This document shows, one piece after another, positions 8,322 through 17,432 of a stretch of DNA of 64,000 nucleotides. The notes below the pieces were generated by a model that worked only from the letters and a program-made list of their open reading frames with translations, was not told the DNA's origin and ran no database searches. A program made the position numbers and the translations under genes. The DNA comes from Microlunatus speluncae. Lineage in GTDB: Bacteria > Actinomycetota > Actinomycetes > Propionibacteriales > Propionibacteriaceae. The stretch covers positions 186,001 to 250,000 of the forward strand of contig NZ_VKCZ01000019.1 in NCBI RefSeq assembly GCF_009299835.1, given 5' to 3'. Position 1 is the stretch's first letter, and each line of letters opens with the position of its first letter.

Positions 8322-9937
8322 TTAGCCGACCGGGAGGTCGCGGTGGCGGAGGGCACGGAGGCCGACCATGATCAAGATCAGGGTGGCCAGGATCATGATC
8401 AGCAACGGAAGCGGGTGGACCGGTCCGCCGGGGAGTTGGGGCACGTAGTGGAACAGGGACAGGCCCTCGATCCAGTGTCCGGGGGCGAGTTCGCCGGTGA
8501 TCCAGCCGAAGAACATGCTCACCGCGGCGAGGGCGAAGGTGAGCACGGCCAGGCGCGGCCGCCAGCCGAACAGGGCGAAGGCGATGGCGGTGTAGAGCCA
8601 GGTGACGGGGAGGTAGACCAGCGCGCCGGGCAGCACCCGGGCCAGGTCGGCGCCGAGGTCGCCGGTCATCAGGCCGAGTCCGAGGCCGTGGAAGATCCCG
8701 GTCGCGAGCAGGCCGAGCGTCGCGTTCAGCAGCGCGAAGCCGAGATGCCCGGCGGCCCAGCGCACCCGGTCGACCGGCGCGGCGAGCAGCAGCTCGGCCC
8801 GGCCGTCGCGCTCCTCGACCCGGAGCCGCAGCACCGCGTTGACGGCGCTGCAGGCCGCCACCACCCCGGCCAGCATCATCATCCCGACGACGTACTGGTC
8901 GACGACGCCGCCGGGTCCGCCGATCCGGGCGACGGCCGCGCGACCGGCGTCGGTCCGGTCGAGCAGCTCGGCGATGCTCAGCGCAATCGCTCCGGTCAGC
9001 AGGCCGAGCAGGGCGAAGCCCGCGGTCCAGCTGATCAGCCCGCCGCGGTGCAGCCGCCAGGCCAGCGCCAGCGGTGATCGCAGGGTCTCGGCCGCCTCGG
9101 CCGGGCCCGGTCGCGGCGCGATCACGCCGCTGCCGAGATCCCGGCGGCCCGACACCAGGATCGCGGCGGCAGCGATGATCGCGATGATCACGGCGACGAT
9201 GGGCAGCACCCACCACCGCTCGCCGCCGTACGGCCGGAGCTGGCTCGCCCAGGAAATGGGAGAGAGCCAGGACAGCCAGCCCAACCCGCCGCCGGTCTGC
9301 GCGCTGACGTCGCCGAAGCCGCGGATCACGAATGCCGCGGCGATGATCAGCGTGCCGATCACCCGGGCGGCACCGGCCTCGGTCGTCAACTGGGCGACCA
9401 GCGCGCCGATGGCCGCGAAGGTGAGGCCGACCAGGAACAGGCCGATGCCGAACGCAATCGATCCAGCCGCCGGCAGCCCGCTTGCGAGCAGCGCAAGAGT
9501 CGAGGCGGCGCCGATCAGCAGGCTGACCGCGGCGTATTCGATCATGGCTCCGGCCAGGGCGGCATGACGGCCCACGCCGGTGGCGGCCACCAGTTCGCGT
9601 CGGCCGGCGGCCTCCTCCGACCGGGTGTGGCGCAAGATCAACAGCAGCACCAGGATGGCCACGATGACCGGGATGAAGCCCGACCGCCAGGTCACCAGTT
9701 CGCCGAGGCTGGAGCCGTGCAGCGCCCGTAGGTGACGGTGAACGCGGCATTGTGCACGCTGGTCTCGGCGTACGCGATGCGCGCCTCCTCGGTCGGCGCG
9801 GTCGCGGTGAACGCGGCGACGAAGACCAGCTGGACCAGGGCCGGGAAGCTGATCACGACCGGCAGGAACCACCGGTCGCGGCGCAGGAACAGCCGCAGCA
9901 TCGCTCCGGCGCCGGCGAACAACCCGCGGCTGATCAT
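8322..9937 (-). pseudogene. ABC-2 type exporter permease, single-base frameshift
   Basis: Membrane component of a drug-exporter-type ABC system encoded after the TetR and ATPase genes. The N-terminal segment (start ATG 9937, MISRGLFAGAGAML through FTVTYG) is in one frame. The rest (LHGSSLGELVTWRSGF onward, ~12 hydrophobic segments) continues in another frame. The break is near 9722-9727, where the coding strand reads TACGGGCGCTGCAC. One additional base there would restore TYGxLHGSS, and 8322-9937 plus one base is exactly 539 codons, the normal size of these two-fold repeated permeases. Either a real recent frameshift or a sequencing error. Overlaps the ATPase stop by ATGA. Confidence 0.8.
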
Positions 9938-10863
9938 CGCGCGGACCCTCCCGCCGGCACCGGATCGGCCGCCTTCGCCGCGGACTGGTAGTGCCGCAGG
10001 AACAGCTGTTCCAGGGTGGGCGGCTGGCTGACCAGCCCGCGCACGCCGGCTCGGACCAGCCGGGCCAGGGCGGCGTCCAGATCCTGCGGGTCGACGTCGA
10101 AGCGGACCCGGTGGTCGTCCAGTTGAAGATCATGAATGCCGGTCAGCTCGGTCAGGCCGGTGACGCGTTCGGCGGTGTCGGCCTGGATCGTGGTCCGGGT
10201 CAGATGCCGTAATTGCTCCAGTGTGCCGGACTCGACGGTCCGGCCGTCCCGGATGATCGTCACCCGGTCGCAGAGCGCCTCGACCTCGGACAAGATGTGG
10301 CTGGACAGCAGCACGGTCGTGCCGGCGCGCTGATGCTCCTCGCTGACGACATCGCGGAAGACCGCCTCCATCAGCGGGTCCAGCCCGGATGTCGGCTCGT
10401 CCAAGATCAACAACTCGGCGTCTGCGGACAGGGCCGCGATCAGGGCGACCTTCTGTCGGTTGCCCTTGGAGTAGGTCCGGCTGCGCTTGCGCGGATCGAG
10501 CTCGAACCGGTCGATCAGCTCGTCCCGGCGATGCTTGTCCTGACCGCCACGGAGCCGGGCGAGCAGGTCGATGACCTCGCCGCCGGTCAGATTCGGCCAC
10601 AGCGTCACGTCACCGGGGACGTAGCTCAAGCGCCGGTGCAGCTCGGTCGCGTCGGCCCAGGGATCGCCGCCGAGCAGCGCCACCGCGCCGCTATCGGCCC
10701 GCATCATGCCGAGCAGGATCCGGATGGTGGTGGTCTTGCCGGCCCCGTTCGGGCCGAGGAAACCATGGATCTCGCCGGCCCGGACGGTGAGCTCGAAGCG
10801 GTCCAGGGCCCGGTTGGCGCCGAAGTTCTTGATCAACCCGGACACCGCGATGGCGTCGGTCAT
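9934..10863 (-). CDS. ABC transporter ATP-binding protein (drug exporter type)
   Basis: A 309-residue ATPase. Walker A GPNGAGKTT is at residues 37-45, the signature region is YSKGNRQKVALIAAL, and Walker B LLILDEPTSGLDPL is followed by LSSHILSEVE. The start at 10863 (MTDAIAVSGL) is chosen because AAGGAGA lies just upstream and the start overlaps the TetR stop (ATGA). Upstream in-frame extension is out-of-frame shadow of the TetR gene. Works with the adjacent permease, most likely for export of a lipophilic drug or peptide. Confidence 0.93.
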   Translation of the reverse strand: MTDAIAVSGLIKNFGANRALDRFELTVRAGEIHGFLGPNGAGKTTTIRILLGMMRADSGAVALLGGDPWADATELHRRLSYVPGDVTLWPNLTGGEVIDLLARLRGGQDKHRRDELIDRFELDPRKRSRTYSKGNRQKVALIAALSADAELLILDEPTSGLDPLMEAVFRDVVSEEHQRAGTTVLLSSHILSEVEALCDRVTIIRDGRTVESGTLEQLRHLTRTTIQADTAERVTGLTELTGIHDLQLDDHRVRFDVDPQDLDAALARLVRAGVRGLVSQPPTLEQLFLRHYQSAAKAADPVPAGGSAR

Positions 10864-11528
10864 CGACTTCTCCTTGAGGTGGTGGTCTTGCCTGGGCCGG
10901 CCGCACGGCCGGCCTGTTGTTCGTCGAGCGCGGCCTGGATCCGGGTCGCCTCGGCGGTGCTGAGCATCGGGCGGGAGTAGAGGTCGACCAGCGACAGCAG
11001 CAGCAGCTCCTCGCCCTCGGGGGTGGACAGGTCGGCCCCGATGCCGCGGGACACGTGGGGCCGCAGCACTCCGACCGCCAGGCTCATCGCGGTCAGGATC
11101 GCCGCCCTGGCCCGGGCCGGGGAGCGCGGCGGGTTCGGGTCGGCGCGGTCGAGGTCCTCCAGCCACCGGGTGGACAGCTCGACCATGTCGTCGAAGATCG
11201 GGCTGGTCGCGCCGTCGGTCAGCGTCCGGACCAGATAGGCCTGGTACGGCCGCATTTCCGTGGCGGGGTTGACGATCCCGACGTTGGGGAACGCGTGGGC
11301 CTGATCGTCCAACCGTCGGATGATCTTGGTCAGCTGCTCGTCGCAAGCCTCGCGAAGGGCCTGCTTCGACCCGAAGTGATGCCGGACCAAACCTGAGGAG
11401 ACCCCGGCGGCGGCGGCGATGCCGCGAATGGTCGCCCGTTCGAAGCCGAGCTCACCGAACTGGGCGATGGCGGCATCCCTGATCCGCGCTCGCGCAGTCA
11501 GATCATCCGGATCGGGATTCGTTGACAT
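10860..11528 (-). CDS. TetR family transcriptional regulator of the exporter operon
   Basis: A 222-residue TetR regulator. The helix-turn-helix is ATIRGIAAAAGVSSGLVRHHF near the N-terminus, followed by a variable helical ligand-binding domain. ATG 11528 is preceded by AGGAGG (11535-11540), whereas the longer frame to 11606 runs through the operator. First gene of the TetR-ATPase-permease operon, and probably represses it by binding the palindrome at 11565-11584. Confidence 0.92.
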   Translation of the reverse strand: MSTNPDPDDLTARARIRDAAIAQFGELGFERATIRGIAAAAGVSSGLVRHHFGSKQALREACDEQLTKIIRRLDDQAHAFPNVGIVNPATEMRPYQAYLVRTLTDGATSPIFDDMVELSTRWLEDLDRADPNPPRSPARARAAILTAMSLAVGVLRPHVSRGIGADLSTPEGEELLLLSLVDLYSRPMLSTAEATRIQAALDEQQAGRAAGPGKTTTSRRSR

Positions 11529-11564
11529 CGACGACCTCCTCACGTACTGCACGCATGAAGAGAA

Positions 11565-11584
11565 TACTACACAGCTGTGTAGTA
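11565..11584. promoter_or_regulatory. Perfect 20-bp palindrome, probable TetR operator
   Basis: TACTACACAGCTGTGTAGTA is its own reverse complement. It sits 37 bp upstream of the TetR start codon, in an AT-richer patch of an otherwise GC-rich intergenic region. This is the expected position for an autorepressing TetR operator. Confidence 0.8.
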
Positions 11585-11675
11585 ACGGATCCGTGACGTC
11601 GATCACGAGACCCGGTGGTCGCTGCCCTGACCCGGGTTATCGTCGAGAACACTCCGGGCGCGGGAGGAGGCGGTG

Positions 11676-12458
11676 ATGAACTGGAATCTTTATCGGGATG
11701 GCCGATCGGAGGCGGTTCCCGACGAGTCGGATCGGTCGGCGATGGAGCTGGCCGGCCGGCTGCCGCGACGTCGCCCCGCTTCGATGGTGTTGATCGGGTG
11801 GACGATCGGCGTCGGAGCCGTCGGTGCGGCGGGCCTCTTGTTCCTGCCGTTGGCAGGAGAACCCGACCACGGGGCCCGACTCCTGGTCGACCTCGTGGTC
11901 GCGGCGGTCTGGATCGCGATTCGGACCCTGGCCCGGATCCGCTCTGGCCCGGGCGTTGGGGAGTACTCGATCGATGCGCTGGGAACGGTACGTGCGCTCG
12001 GGCCGCTGACCAGAGCGGAGCGAGCGGCCGGCCGATCGGCGTCACGGCGGCGACCGTCGCGGCGGACGATCGTGGCGATCAGCGTCGCGGTGGTCGCCGC
12101 CGTCGCGGCGCTGGCGGTCCTGGGTCCCGGAGCGGGCCGCTGGGCTCTGGACCGTGACCCGGGGCTGATCGACACAGCCTTTCTGCTTCCGTTCTGGGCG
12201 GTGCTGGCGATCTTCGCGATGATCATCCTCGACGGGACTCAGCTGTTCGTCCGGGACAACGTGGGGGCCCGCCGGGCTGCCCTGGCCGGCCTGCTGGACG
12301 ACGCCGTCGCCGCCGAGTTGGTCGCCGACTACCTGCGGCGCGGCGGTGACCCGGAACGCTTGCGTACCGGCCTGCCGATCACCGAATTGGCCTCGGCCGA
12401 GTTCGCGGCGGCGCACCGGCCGTACGGCCGCCGACGGGCGGACTCCCCTCCGCGCTGA
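11676..12458 (+). CDS. Hypothetical membrane protein
   Basis: A 260-residue protein I do not recognise. GGAGG at 11666-11670 supports ATG 11676 (MNWNLYRDG). Hydrophobic stretches are at about residues 38-58 (SMVLIGWTIGVGAVGAAG), 70-85, 130-150 (IVAISVAVVAAVAALAVLG) and 165-190 (LLPFWAVLAIFAMIILDG), giving about four membrane segments. Basic patches lie between them and there is an Arg-rich tail. Divergent from the TetR operon. No enzymatic motif seen. Confidence 0.65.
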   Translation: MNWNLYRDGRSEAVPDESDRSAMELAGRLPRRRPASMVLIGWTIGVGAVGAAGLLFLPLAGEPDHGARLLVDLVVAAVWIAIRTLARIRSGPGVGEYSIDALGTVRALGPLTRAERAAGRSASRRRPSRRTIVAISVAVVAAVAALAVLGPGAGRWALDRDPGLIDTAFLLPFWAVLAIFAMIILDGTQLFVRDNVGARRAALAGLLDDAVAAELVADYLRRGGDPERLRTGLPITELASAEFAAAHRPYGRRRADSPPR

Positions 12459-12603
12459 CCAGCGGCGATCCGCAGAGCGGGTCGGTCGTTGACTTGATCA
12501 CCGGTCCGGGATGGGATGGTCGGCAAGACGTCTTGATCACGAATGCCGCGGTGGTCCGCTGTGTCCGAAGGTCCCATGGATCGACCGTGGGGAAGGGATC
12601 GAG

Positions 12604-12885
12604 ATGCCTGTACGAGTTTTCGACTATCGCACCGACTCCGGCAACGTGATCGTCACCCCCAACCTGCGCCGGCTGGCCGAGCGGACGAACGCGGCGGTCG
12701 CGATCGCCGAGCAGCGGATCGGCGAACTCGCCGCGACGCGGGACAACCCGGCCCGGACCAAGCAGTTGGTCGACGACGTCTGGGCCGGCCTGCGCGAGGT
12801 CATCTGGCAGACCACCGCGACCGCCCGGGACTGGAACGAGCTGGCCCCGCGCAGCCAATCGACGCCCGACGGGAGCCGGCGATGA
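12604..12885 (+). CDS. Small hypothetical protein upstream of Gfo/Idh oxidoreductase
   Basis: A 93-residue soluble, charged, probably helical protein (MPVRVFDYRTDSGNVIVTP, then ARTKQLVDDVWAGLREVIWQ). GGAAGGG upstream favours ATG 12604. Its stop overlaps the next start (ATGA), indicating co-translation with the oxidoreductase. Function unknown. Confidence 0.6.
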   Translation: MPVRVFDYRTDSGNVIVTPNLRRLAERTNAAVAIAEQRIGELAATRDNPARTKQLVDDVWAGLREVIWQTTATARDWNELAPRSQSTPDGSRR

Positions 12886-13913
12886 GCGGGCCCATCGGGT
12901 ACGCCGTGATCGGCGCGGGCCTGGTCGGCCCGAAGCACGCCGAGTTCGTCGAGCTGATCGACGGCGCGGAGGTCAGGGCGATCTGTGATCTTCGGGAGGA
13001 CCGGGGCCGGGCGCTGGCCGAGCGGCACGGCGCAACCTGGCTGGCCGACTACCGCGAGCTGGCCGAGCGGGACGACATCCAGGCGGTCAGCATCTGCCTG
13101 CCGACCTCGCTGCACCTGGAGGTCGCCGAAACCCTGGCGGCAGCGGGCAAGCACCTGCTGGTGGAGAAGCCGCTGGAGACCGATCCCGCTCGGGCCCGGC
13201 GGCTGATCGAGACCTGCCGGAGTAACGGCGTGAAACTGGCGACGATCTTCAACCGCCGGTTCGTACACGGGACGAAGACGCTGCAGCGGGCCGTCGCCGC
13301 CGGCCGGCTCGGCCGGATCCTGGTCGCCGACATGATCTTCAAGTCGTGGCGGCCGGCGGAGTACTACAGCGACTCCGGCTGGCGCGGCACCTGGGCTCAG
13401 GAGGGTGGCGGCGCCTTGATCAACCAGGGCATCCACGGGGTCGATCTGATGACCTGGATCGCCGGCCCGATCGTCCGGGTGCAGGCGGTGTCGCGGCATC
13501 TGCGTCATGATCACATCGAGGCCGACGACACCACGATCGCCGTCTGCGAGTACGCCTCCGGCGCCGTCGGCGTGATCCAGGGGACCACCTCGATCTACCC
13601 GCGCCAACTGGACCGGATCGAGGTGCACGGCGAGCACGGCAGCGTGTTCCTCGAGGACTACAAGATCAGCAAGTGGCAGCTGGAGGGGAGCGAGCCGGAC
13701 CCGCCGGATCAGCAGCTCGAGCACCTGCCCGGCGGCCGGGACGGCACCTCGGTCGGCCACTACCTTCAACTGGCGGACCTGATCGCCGCAATCCGCGAGG
13801 ATCGCGACCCGGTGATCACCGGCGAGGCCGCCCTGCCCTCCCTCGCCGTCGTCCAGGCCATCTACACCTCAGCCCGCGACCGCCGCCCCGTCGACGTCCC
13901 CGCACCCCACTGA
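12882..13913 (+). CDS. Gfo/Idh/MocA family oxidoreductase
   Basis: A 343-residue NAD(P)-dependent oxidoreductase of the inositol/glucose-fructose type. The Rossmann motif VIGAGLVGPKHAEF is near the N-terminus. The family EKPLETD motif holds the catalytic Lys, and GGGALINQGIHGVDLMTW is the second active-site segment with His and Asp. The start overlaps the small upstream gene. Longer frames into that gene are shadows. Likely oxidises a cyclic polyol or sugar acid. It is followed by a strong palindromic terminator. Confidence 0.9.
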   Translation: MSGPIGYAVIGAGLVGPKHAEFVELIDGAEVRAICDLREDRGRALAERHGATWLADYRELAERDDIQAVSICLPTSLHLEVAETLAAAGKHLLVEKPLETDPARARRLIETCRSNGVKLATIFNRRFVHGTKTLQRAVAAGRLGRILVADMIFKSWRPAEYYSDSGWRGTWAQEGGGALINQGIHGVDLMTWIAGPIVRVQAVSRHLRHDHIEADDTTIAVCEYASGAVGVIQGTTSIYPRQLDRIEVHGEHGSVFLEDYKISKWQLEGSEPDPPDQQLEHLPGGRDGTSVGHYLQLADLIAAIREDRDPVITGEAALPSLAVVQAIYTSARDRRPVDVPAPH

Positions 13914-13914
13914 A

Positions 13915-13970
13915 GCCGACTTGTCAGAACTGAGTTGTGCCAGGGCACAACTCAGTTCTGACAACTCGGC
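13915..13970. terminator. Palindromic hairpin, solo member of the GTTGTCAGA family
   Basis: Two 19-bp perfect arms (13921-13939 and 13946-13964) are separated by six bases. The near-symmetric outer stem GCCGA extends them. It lies between convergent genes, so it can end both transcripts. The arm is shared with the palindromes at 51716, 52021, 52250 and 52556. Confidence 0.8.
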
Positions 13971-13983
13971 GGAAGGTGCGTGT

Positions 13984-15039
13984 CTACGCGAGCCAGGAGT
14001 CCAGGTGCTCGGCGACGAAGGTGTCGTCGCGGAGCTGGGGGTACGCGTCCCAGATCCGGTCGATCTCCGCCAGCTGACCGGGGCTCAGCAGCTCGCCCGG
14101 GTCGAGGCACCACAGGCCCTGCAGCAGGCCCTGCCGGCGGAGGATCTCGTGAATGCCGGGCAGGCAGCCGTGGAACTGGTTCGCGGCGTCGAAGATCGCC
14201 GCGTTGGCGTCGGTCAACGGACCGTCCGCGGCCATCAACCGGTTCAGTGCTTCGGCGTCGCCGGCTTTGGCCCGGCGGCTGTCCTCCAGCATCCGTACCG
14301 CCTCGAGGGTCCACAGCGACCATTGGCCGAGCAGACCGCCGACGAACTCCAGCCGGCGCCCACCGGGCAGCGGGAAGTTCATCAGCAGGTCGCCGACGAT
14401 GTGGTCGTCATTGCCCGTGTACAAGGCGATGTCGAGGGCACGGTCGGATTCGGCGATACCGGTCAGCACGTCCAGCGTCGCGTACCGGTCGAACGGCGCG
14501 ATCTTGATCCCGACCAGGTTCTCGATCTCCGCCATCCCGGTCCAGAACCGGCGCGGCAACGGCCGCCCACCGACGCTCGGCTGCAGGTAGAAGCCGATCA
14601 ACGGCAGCACCTCCGACACCGCGCGGGCCCGGTCCAGCAGCTGATCCAGATCAAGATCACGTGCGCCGTACGGAGCCAGCAGCACCGCGTCGTAGCCGAG
14701 CTCGGCGGCCAGTTGGCTCTCGGCCACCGCCTGCGCCGTCGGGCCACAGGCGCCGGCGACCAGCACCGTGCTCTCGTCGCCGGACTCGCGAACGACATCG
14801 GCGGCGATCGACAGCACCGGCTTGAGCAGATGGTTGTGCTCGAAGTGGATGCCGAACTGGGTGCTGTGCACGCCGACCGCCACGCCGCCGGCACCGGCCG
14901 CGAGGTAGTAGCGGGAGAGGGCGCGCTGCCGCCGCTCGTCCAGCTGCAGGGTCTCGGTCAGGGCCAGCGGCTGGGCCGGGATGACCGTACCGGCGGCGAA
15001 CCGTTGCAGGGCCGCCGAAGGATTGAGCGCTGCGGTCAT
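13984..15039 (-). CDS. Dihydrodipicolinate synthase / N-acetylneuraminate lyase family protein
   Basis: A 351-residue class I aldolase-fold protein of the DapA/NanA superfamily. The Schiff-base Lys179 lies in LVGIKIAPF and a catalytic Tyr in GFYLQPS (Tyr151). It is longer than true DapA (~300 residues). Its genomic context of epimerase and DegT aminotransferase argues for cleavage or formation of a keto-acid sugar rather than lysine synthesis. ATG overlaps the upstream epimerase stop (ATGA). Confidence 0.8.
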   Translation of the reverse strand: MTAALNPSAALQRFAAGTVIPAQPLALTETLQLDERRQRALSRYYLAAGAGGVAVGVHSTQFGIHFEHNHLLKPVLSIAADVVRESGDESTVLVAGACGPTAQAVAESQLAAELGYDAVLLAPYGARDLDLDQLLDRARAVSEVLPLIGFYLQPSVGGRPLPRRFWTGMAEIENLVGIKIAPFDRYATLDVLTGIAESDRALDIALYTGNDDHIVGDLLMNFPLPGGRRLEFVGGLLGQWSLWTLEAVRMLEDSRRAKAGDAEALNRLMAADGPLTDANAAIFDAANQFHGCLPGIHEILRRQGLLQGLWCLDPGELLSPGQLAEIDRIWDAYPQLRDDTFVAEHLDSWLA

Positions 15040-16055
15040 CAGAAGTTCCCGTCCCGGGTCTCGAAGTGGGTCGGCTTGCCCAGCAGGGCGCCGTCGGCGG
15101 CCACCCAGTCAGCGGACCAGTCGATCAGTTGATCAAGCGGCACGCTGGGGTAGCCGAACAGGCGGTGGCACAGGCTGGCATCGGACAGCAGCGCGGTGTC
15201 GGCCTCGGCGCCGGTGAAGGACACCTCGAGACCCATCCGCTGGGCCAGCTTGGTCGCCGTCCGCCGGATCGACAGCGTCTCCGGACCGGTCAGGTTGAGG
15301 ATGAACGGGGGAGTGTCGGCATGGTGCAGCGAGCGCAGGATCACCTCGTTGCAGTAGCCCTGCCAGACCACGTTGGCGAAGCCGGTGGTCAGGTCGACCG
15401 GCTGGCCGTTCTTGATCTTGGTGGCCAGATCGATCAGCACGCCGTACTGCATCTCCACGGCGTAGTTGAGTCGGACCAGGGCCAGCTTGGTCTGGTTGGT
15501 CTTGGAGAAGTGGGTCAGGATCCGCTCGCGGCCGAGGCACGACATCGCGTAGTCCCCGACCGGCCCGACCGGGTCGTCCTCGGTGCTGCCGCCCGAGGTG
15601 ACGGGTGAGAGCGGATAGACATTGCCGGTGGACAGGGCGACGATCTTGGCCGCCGAGTACCGTTCGGCCACCCGGCCGGGCAGGTAGGTGTTGGTCGCCC
15701 AGGTGCCGGATTCGTTGCCCTGGGTGCCGAACTTGGAGCCGACGAGGAAGATCACGTTCTCCGCGTCGGGCAGGTCGGCCAGTGCCTGATCATCGGTGAT
15801 GTCGGCCTTGATCACGTTCGCACCGGCCTGCTTCAGCCGGTCGGCGAGCTCGCCCCGGCTGAACCGGGAGACCGCATGCACGGTCGAGCCGGTGCCCGCC
15901 GCCGCGATGCCGCGGCAGGCAAGCTCGATCAGGCTCGGTCCGAGTTTTCCGGCTGCGCCGAGGACGACGATGTCACCCCGCAGACGGCTGAGATCGGCGA
16001 CGAGGTCGTCGCCGGGTTCGCTCAGCGCGTGGTCGAGATCGGCAAGAGTCTTCAC
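15039..16055 (-). CDS. NAD-dependent epimerase/dehydratase (extended SDR) with altered active site
   Basis: A 338-residue extended SDR. The N-terminal cofactor loop is VLGAAGKLG (residues 32-39). The catalytic Ser region is ALSTGNVYPLS. The active-site Tyr is in DYAMSCLGRE (Tyr168), but the position four residues later, normally Lys, is Cys172. So the canonical YxxxK is absent while the rest of the fold seems intact. Middle gene of the - strand aminotransferase-epimerase-aldolase operon. May use another general base or act as a binding protein. Confidence 0.75.
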   Translation of the reverse strand: MKTLADLDHALSEPGDDLVADLSRLRGDIVVLGAAGKLGPSLIELACRGIAAAGTGSTVHAVSRFSRGELADRLKQAGANVIKADITDDQALADLPDAENVIFLVGSKFGTQGNESGTWATNTYLPGRVAERYSAAKIVALSTGNVYPLSPVTSGGSTEDDPVGPVGDYAMSCLGRERILTHFSKTNQTKLALVRLNYAVEMQYGVLIDLATKIKNGQPVDLTTGFANVVWQGYCNEVILRSLHHADTPPFILNLTGPETLSIRRTATKLAQRMGLEVSFTGAEADTALLSDASLCHRLFGYPSVPLDQLIDWSADWVAADGALLGKPTHFETRDGNF

Positions 16056-16067
16056 TCGAGCTCCCTT

Positions 16068-17312
16068 TCAGTTCGCGGATTTCAACGCATCGCCGGCGCT
16101 GACGACCTTGGTGATGGCGTCGGCGACGGCGTTGGTCTGCTCGGGGGTGCCGAGCAGGACCGTTTGCGGGAACCAGATCGTGTCGGTGCAGACCAGGTCG
16201 GAGACCGGGCAGTCGGCCTTCGGGTACGGCTGCCCGAGCCGGTCCGCCAGCGCGGTCGACTCGGCGATCAGGGCCTCGTTGCGATGCAGCGGCACGTACC
16301 CGCTGGAGGCGCCGATCACACCCTCGGCGCCGAGCGCCTTGGCGGCGGCGTCGCGCAGCCCGGCGGCACCGAGCTCCGGCACCCGGACCATGAACAGGTG
16401 CCGGCCATGGGCCGTCATCTCCGCCGGCTCGCGGTCGACCACGACCCCCTCGACGCCGGCCAGCCGCTCGGTCAGCAGCTTGGCGTTGTCGTCGCGCACC
16501 TGCTGCTGCTCGGGCAGCCGGGTCAGCTGGCCGCGGAGCAACGCGCCCTGGAACTCGGTCAGCCGCAGGTTGTAGCCGACCGAGGCGTGCTCGTACCAGC
16601 CGCCGCCGCGGACCCGGCCGACGTTGACCAGGGAGTAGACGGCGGAGGCCAGTCGATCATCGTCGGTGACGACGATGCCGCCCTCACCGGCCGTGATGTT
16701 CTTGCTGGACTGGAAACTGAAGGTGCCGAGGTGGCCGATGGCACCGACCGGCCGGCCGCGCCAGGCGGCGCCCGCGGCCTGCGCCGCGTCCTCGATCAAG
16801 GTCAGGCCGTGGGTCTCGGCGAGCTTGTTGAGCGCGTCCAGGTTGGCGACGGAGCCGGCCAGGTGGACGGCGATGATCGCCTTGGTCCGGTCGGTGATCG
16901 CGCGCTCGACGGAGGCCGGATCGATCAGATGGGTGTCCGGCTCGACGTCGGCGAACGTCGGCACCGCACCGACGAACAGAGCTGCCGAGGCGGTCGCGAT
17001 GAAGGTGTACGGCGGGCAGATCACCTCGTCGCCGACGCCGACCCCGGCGGCGCGCAGCGCGGCGGCCAGGGCGAGGGTGCCGTTGCTCAGGGCGATGCCG
17101 TGCCGGGCACCGTGCGCGGCGGCGAATTCCGTCTCGAACTGAGAGACGACCTCACCGTGCGTGCTGCCCCACTTGCCCGACTCGAGCACGTCGAGCAGGG
17201 CCCGGGCATCGGCCGCGGAGTGCTGCGGCCAGGACGGGAAGGGCGGCAGGCCATCCAGGGCCGGACGGCCACCCTCGATGGCGAGGGCTGTCGTGGTCTT
17301 CACTCGTGTCAC
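16068..17312 (-). CDS. DegT/DnrJ/EryC1/StrS family aminotransferase (1)
   Basis: A 414-residue PLP-dependent sugar aminotransferase-type protein. EDAAQAAG supplies the pyridine-ring Asp, and FQSSKNITAGEGG contains the cofactor Lys (Lys204 from GTG 17312). An alternative GTG at 17303 is better spaced from the AGAGAGG ribosome-binding site. Divergent from a paralogue at 17433. Adjacent epimerase and aldolase-family genes suggest synthesis or breakdown of an amino sugar or aminocyclitol. Confidence 0.9.
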   Translation of the reverse strand: MTRVKTTTALAIEGGRPALDGLPPFPSWPQHSAADARALLDVLESGKWGSTHGEVVSQFETEFAAAHGARHGIALSNGTLALAAALRAAGVGVGDEVICPPYTFIATASAALFVGAVPTFADVEPDTHLIDPASVERAITDRTKAIIAVHLAGSVANLDALNKLAETHGLTLIEDAAQAAGAAWRGRPVGAIGHLGTFSFQSSKNITAGEGGIVVTDDDRLASAVYSLVNVGRVRGGGWYEHASVGYNLRLTEFQGALLRGQLTRLPEQQQVRDDNAKLLTERLAGVEGVVVDREPAEMTAHGRHLFMVRVPELGAAGLRDAAAKALGAEGVIGASSGYVPLHRNEALIAESTALADRLGQPYPKADCPVSDLVCTDTIWFPQTVLLGTPEQTNAVADAITKVVSAGDALKSAN

Positions 17313-17391
17313 CTCTCTGCGACGTCACCGCGTCTCGACTCTCGATCCGAACCGCCACCCAGAGTTTCGGCGCGCAGTATTTTGCATTAGA

Positions 17392-17402
17392 TTAGCGCCT
17401 AA
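17392..17402. promoter_or_regulatory. Candidate operator between divergent DegT genes
   Basis: TTAGCGCCTAA is an inverted repeat (TTAG/CTAA arms) inside the most AT-rich part of the 120-bp divergent intergenic region. It is positioned to control both aminotransferase operons. The cognate regulator is not evident in the window. Confidence 0.5.
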
Positions 17403-17432
17403 ATTACCAAGCGTCGAGGTAGGGGACCAGCG

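Noticed and set aside
12543..12881. N-terminal extension of the Gfo/Idh protein
   Set aside because: The extension is the out-of-frame shadow of the small upstream gene. The Rossmann motif starts right after ATG 12882.
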